34,319 nt of DNA from Chara braunii. Lineage: Eukaryota > Streptophyta > Charophyceae > Charales > Characeae. The position numbers and the translations under genes are program-made. The notes under the pieces were generated by a model that was given only the letters and a program-made list of their open reading frames with translations, was not told the origin of the DNA and made no database searches. Where the stretch lies: the NCBI GenBank assembly GCA_003427395.1, contig BFEA01000019.1, forward strand, positions 858,883 through 893,201, given 5' to 3'. Positions 31,159 through 34,319 of the stretch are shown here, one piece after another; position 1 is the stretch's first letter; each line of letters starts with the position of its first letter.

Positions 31159-31256
31159 TTTTTTTTTTGTTACTTCTCTCCTCCCTCACTGTTCGTGGAT
31201 GTCCCCCTCATTTCCTCGACGTGAACCCAGTGCCCAGTAGCAGCTAGTCAGACAGC

Positions 31257-31294
31257 AGCCCGACTGAAGCTTCATAAGGCTTTGCTGTCGGGCT
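31257..31294. other. Long hairpin
   Basis: AGCCCGAC (31257-31264) pairs with GTCGGGCT (31287-31294). Inside, AAGC pairs with GCTT across a 'ttcataag' loop. About 110 bases downstream of the U6-like 3' end on the minus strand. Could be part of an unrecognised small RNA or a transposon end. Confidence 0.5.
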
Positions 31295-31349
31295 ACACAG
31301 TCTTTAATACTCATTGCTGTGACTGCTAGCAACGACAACGACACCTCCC

Positions 31350-31408
31350 CCCTTTTTTTTTNTTTTTTTTTCTTTTTTTTTTTTTGTCTTCTCCTGTTTT
31401 TTTTTTTC
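31350..31408 (+). repeat. Poly-T tracts (poly-A tail of the U6-like sequence on minus)
   Basis: Runs of 9-14 T, one containing a single N (31362), interrupted by C, GTC and CTCCTG. On the minus strand this is an A-rich tract directly after the U6-like 3' end. Confidence 0.85.
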
Positions 31409-31510
31409 TTATCGCTGGCCAGGATCAGATGCTACACACTGCCATCCTTGCCTAGGGGCCATGCTAATCTTCTCTGTACCGTTCCAATTTTAACAGATGT
31501 CCCGAAGGAC
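31409..31510 (-). ncRNA. U6 spliceosomal snRNA-derived sequence, probably a retropseudogene
   Basis: U6 is the catalytic-core snRNA of the spliceosome, normally made by RNA polymerase III and ended by a T run. The minus strand from 31510 reads GTCC-TTCG-GGAC, the short 5' hairpin of plant and green-algal U6, then ACATC and TTAAAATTGGAACGGTACAG. The ACAGAGA box is intact (31477-31471), as is TTAGCATGG with the AGC triad (31465-31463), and GCAAGGATG of the internal stem-loop. Length to 31409 is about 102, right for U6. The loop of the internal stem is changed (CCCCTAGGCAAGG instead of CCCCTGCGCAAGG) and the last 30 bases diverge strongly. The sequence ends in an A-rich tract instead of TTTT, and no Upstream Sequence Element is seen in the flank; a TATA-like GGATATCC lies about 31 bases upstream. 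Together these favour a retroposed or captured copy over an active gene. Confidence 0.8.
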
Positions 31511-31767
31511 TCACCCGTGGGCACGGCACTAGGATATCCCCACGGAGATGGGCTACTCCGCCCCCGGGTGACTCAGATTTGCATCATCATGCTTGTCTAC
31601 TTCTATTGGGGTACCCACTAAGCTAGGCCGGTTCCCGCCTGGCCAGCCCTCGGTACCAGACGTAGGGGTCAAGACAGTCCACCAAAAAAATGAGACAAAA
31701 ATAAAAATAAAAACATATAAATATAAAGAAAAGAAAAATCAGAGAAGGGTGAGGGGAAGGGACTGTT

Positions 31768-31885
31768 GTGAGGCCTACAGCGTGTTTCCAGGTGAACNCA
31801 GGTCCCACTGCCAATCTTGGTGGTAGTAGCAGTTTGAAGACNGAAGTGGAGAGGGATTTCATGCACATAGTTGAGCATAGTTAGT
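31768..31885 (+). rRNA. 25S rRNA-derived fragment (sense), degenerate
   Basis: TCTTGGTGGTAGTAGCA at 31815-31831 is an exact match to the conserved LSU domain II segment. The next bases (TTTGAAGAC-N-GAAGTGGAGAGGG, then TTCATG, TTGAGCAT and GTTAGT) follow the same rRNA with about 17 bases deleted after the GTAGTAG helix. It is the same rRNA segment as 27843, in the opposite orientation. Confidence 0.75.
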
Positions 31886-31921
31886 GTTGTTGCGGCCTNC
31901 TCCCTGGTTCGCCCGTCCCAC

Positions 31922-32225
31922 TGTGCCAGGCACGGTTCACCATCTTTCGGGCCCCAATGGGCACGCTCACACTCAAAACCCCTCCCTGCAGATTGCGGAC
32001 TACGGANAGNTGCCNTGCAGCAGNTCNTGGTTGGCAGATTGTGCACCCGCAGAGGGTCCCTGCCACTTAGGTTTCTTCCNCCTTGTGGGTTNGTCACCCA
32101 CCGNCTCGTATGCATGTCGAACTCCTCGGCCCATGTTCCAACATTTCATGGGTGTACCAACTGCTCATGCCCGCTGCTCCCGGCAAGACAGCCTTGGTAC
32201 CAACGCTGGCGCCTCATCCCAGAAA
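31922..32225 (-). rRNA. 25S rRNA 5'-domain fragment (antisense), degenerate
   Basis: Reverse complement of the LSU 5' domain. TTCACCATCTTTCGGG (31936-31951) is exact. It is followed by CACGCTCACACTC, GTGCACCCGCAGAGGGTCCC (32041), CTTAGGTTTCTTCC-N-CCTT, and ATGTCGAACTCCTCGGCCC-ATGTT (32116), in the right order for antisense 25S. I estimate 75-80% identity, with scattered N. Not a functional rRNA. Confidence 0.75.
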
Positions 32226-32565
32226 CGGGACAGGCGACTAGAAAAAAAATATAAATAAATAAATTAATAAATAAAAATAAAAATAAAAATAATAATCAAT
32301 AAAAATTAAAAAAGTTAGAAAACGGGTTGGGGGATGGGAACCGCTGGGACATGGGCCTCGGTCCTGGCCGTCGGGCCCGTCGTCGGGACTCCCCGCAAAA
32401 CCAANGGGGATAGTCCCGCNGGANCCTCAACCCCTCGNTTCTCTCCAAGTTGCGCTCCTCGNTGCTNCGCTGCTGCCTGCTGGCCTNGATCCCGGGATCT
32501 GCCTGGTGAAAGCTCAGTGTCGTAACCTATANGGCTAANCCCCAACCTGGTAGCATTGGGCNCAG

Positions 32566-32705
32566 TCCTACTCTTAAAGAGTAAGGGCAGCCTGTTCAGA
32601 CCTGCAAAGCGGTACCCCCGNCCGTTTTTCCCACCTACGGCCTGCGTCCTGGGCTCCCCAAAGCCGTACTTGGCAATTTTGAAGGCACAGGTCCGTTGGC
32701 TTACC
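32566..32705 (-). rRNA. Possible 25S rRNA domain II fragment (antisense)
   Basis: GGGCAGCCTGTTCAGAC, CCCCCGNCCG, CTGCGTCCTGGGCTCCCC and GGCAATTTTGAAGG parallel the antisense LSU stretch that contains GGGCAGGCTGTTAAACAG and ends near GGAATTTTAACCGG. The match is patchy. After it, the 32.8 kb region may continue the homology (CATTGTTC; ACCTGATGC). Confidence 0.45.
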
Positions 32706-33236
32706 ACACTCGCNAGCCCAACCACGGCAGGGCGGCGGGTCGAGCTTCTCATNACCTGNCACGACGCCTTTTTACNGCCTCTCCGCCGAGAAAACCCCAC
32801 TCATTGTTCTTCTCAGTGCCGCCCTTACTTGGACTCACTNNCGACTCNTACCTTNGACGGTGTAAGGTTAACCTGATGCCTGCGAACTCTACACGGCACG
32901 GCCTGAAACCANCGGTTCTCNATAAGTCGGGCGACGTTCCCTTTTAGTCATAGTCCTACCAAGTCGTCTTCACGCCGTCCNAAATTCCGCCTGTGCGTGC
33001 GAGGCCGCGACTGCCTCAGAAGTTTTAGCCTAGCACCTACTCGGTATACCACGCGTCGTGGTCTTCCTCGATCAGGGTTTGGTCAAGTTAGTCCGTGCCC
33101 ACAAAGTGCANGCTCACACACTCTTTAATCTAGACGCTGTCACCGCGCCTTTAGTCTGCGCGACCCCGTGATTCGCGCGGTCCTTCTTAATAAACTCTAA
33201 ATCGACCCATACCTTTGTCAACCACGAAAACACCGT

Positions 33237-33262
33237 GCGAGTACCCTTGTAAAGGTATCCGC
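33237..33262 (-). repeat. Terminal hairpin, copy 3
   Basis: On plus: GCGAGTACCCTT, loop GT, AAAGGTATCCGC. Nine Watson-Crick pairs plus wobbles in RNA; one true mismatch. Confidence 0.8.
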
Positions 33263-33269
33263 ACCGACA

Positions 33270-33335
33270 GCTTACCGGACCATAATAAGCGATGTCCCCG
33301 TCGCTTACCGGACCATATCAAGCGACTCCCTCGTC
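33270..33335 (+). repeat. 33-bp tandem duplication
   Basis: GCTTACCGGACCATAATAAG... (33270-33302) is followed by GCTTACCGGACCATATCAAG... (33303-33335), with a partial third start GCTT at 33336. It begins directly next to the right hairpin terminus. Confidence 0.9.
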
Positions 33336-34319
33336 GCTTCGCAAAATAAAAAAACTATCAGATTTACTCAAGATGCTGACGAAAGAGAGACCAATCCGAT
33401 CAACCGACAGGCTCGAGGTAGAGGTTTCCATCAAAACATGCCTTTGCAACTATACGCTGTCCGGATCCCAATCCGGGTCCTCTCTCGCCGATGTCAATCG
33501 GAAACGGGCAGCATAAGTTTCAATGGCCTTCCTCAATTATCCTCACACCCCGGCCCTAGACAACCTTCGACTTCTCGTTGGGTGCCCCTAGTCCTGGCAA
33601 AAACTAGGGGCGCGGGCCCTAACCGAGACCTTTGAAGGCACACTTGCCTTCCCTCTCAAGAAGTTTCTCACAAACAAATACACATGTGTATTCACATGCA
33701 TAATCTTCACTCGGCTTTTTCTGCAGTCTAGTACAGAAAGGCCAGGTCTCCATCTTGGCCCACCGTAGCCTGGTTGATCGGACCATGACTACGACCCACC
33801 GCATTTGTTATTTAGCGGCAGTACCCTCGCTGGTTGCGCAGCCATAGGCTTTTCCCTGATAACCTTCCAATCAGGGCTTCCTAAGAAAGACTCGACTCTT
33901 ACCCCGCGAAGTAATTTCCTTGGGGCGGGCAACACCCCTTAAACTCTTACTTTGCGGTCCCGCAGCCAGGTTGTGTCGGCTAGCAGCCATCCACTGGGGT
34001 TGCGCCCAAAGTGGTACTAACTTCCTTTCCGTTAGCTTGGCCTTCCTTTAACATGTCTTAGGACTAGCATAGGTGGTTAGACGGAGTGTCGCAAAACAAA
34101 CACGGACTCACTGCGGGACTACGCAGGGGTCTGTCTCACATAAAGGCATTTACCAGCCCTTCCAAAAAAAACATGGCATCCTTCTCACCATTACAACCAA
34201 ATACAGCGCTAGGTCCACAAGGCCGTGACCCCTGACTTGATCAGAGTCAGAAATCACCCATCCTGAGATATCTCTCACCCTTCATCCATTGCGACTGTTT
34301 CAAACGTTCCAAGCAAAAA
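33336..34319. other. No gene; weak 18S rRNA-like patches
   Basis: ATCGGAAACGGGCAG (33497-33511) and ACATGCATAATCTT (33694-33707) resemble the antisense 18S 5' domain (ATCGGAGCAACGGGCAG; ACATGCATGGCTTAATCTT) in the right order and at roughly the right spacing. CCTGGTTGATC at 33770 matches the sense 18S start but in the opposite orientation. The evidence is suggestive only. Nothing is recognised after 33790. Confidence 0.3.

Larger units (their letters stand above)
30861..33269 (-). mobile_element. Hairpin-ended repeat family, copy 3 (right arm, inverted)
   Basis: Read from 33269 leftward on the minus strand it starts TGTCGGTGCGGATACC, like the left arm at 27145, and keeps landmarks in the same order for about 350 bp. 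Further in are 25S rRNA-like pieces, a U6-derived sequence (31409-31510) and, near 31075 and 30890, the same stem-loop words as the left arm in inverse orientation. It contains all of the scattered single N in the window. Confidence 0.55.

Noticed and set aside
32540-32560. 'gtagcattgggc' shared with 28065 as a further arm landmark
   Set aside because: Its orientation is opposite to that required by the inverted arms, so it does not support the colinear alignment.
1-34319. CRISPR array, bacterial operon or prophage
   Set aside because: No regularly spaced direct repeats with unique spacers, no prokaryotic gene layout, and all recognised families are eukaryotic.

Overview
This window looks like intergenic, repeat-dominated DNA from a large plant-lineage (streptophyte) genome. 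No intact host protein gene is visible. The lineage call rests on several things: a PIF/Harbinger transposon with a divergently coded partner protein, a plant-type LINE tail with a C-terminal CCHC zf-RVT finger, a near-canonical plant initiator-Met primer-binding site, and a U6-like snRNA whose 5' hairpin is of the GUCC-UUCG-GGAC plant/green-algal type. From memory the Harbinger partner protein and the CGTTCGG-rich repeats resemble sequences from charophytes such as Chara, but I cannot test that here.

Layout. 1-270: compound CT/GT microsatellite. 2442-4545: 5'-truncated LINE with two in-frame stops and a TAAA-type tail. About 5590-5902: end of an LTR, its primer-binding site and a gag-like stub. 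6735-8037: first copy of a repeat that starts with a perfect 12-bp-arm hairpin, ending near a GA microsatellite. 9498-9872: 66-bp minisatellite. 10250-10560: degenerate 120-bp repeats. 10560-12520: AT-rich DNA with nothing recognisable. 12673-13517: assembly gap inside a TA tract. 13518-19130: array of about seven short-TIR elements separated by TA microsatellites, interrupted at 17086-17509 by unrelated sequence that contains an uncut sequencing adapter. 20295-24562: degraded PIF/Harbinger element, with the transposase on + and the partner on -. 25130-25410: degenerate repeats. 27145-33269: a large inverted arrangement of the hairpin-ended repeat. Its arms carry pieces of 25S rRNA in both orientations and a U6 snRNA-derived sequence.

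The three recognisable transposon genes share a pattern. Each keeps one reading frame for hundreds of codons and is broken by nonsense codons rather than frameshifts. The transposase also has Tyr where the first catalytic Asp should be.

The two results most worth following are (1) the inverted 27.1-33.3 kb structure, with its pairing-conserved terminal hairpins and captured structural-RNA fragments, and (2) the Nextera mate-pair adapter at 17169-17206, which makes the local assembly join untrustworthy.
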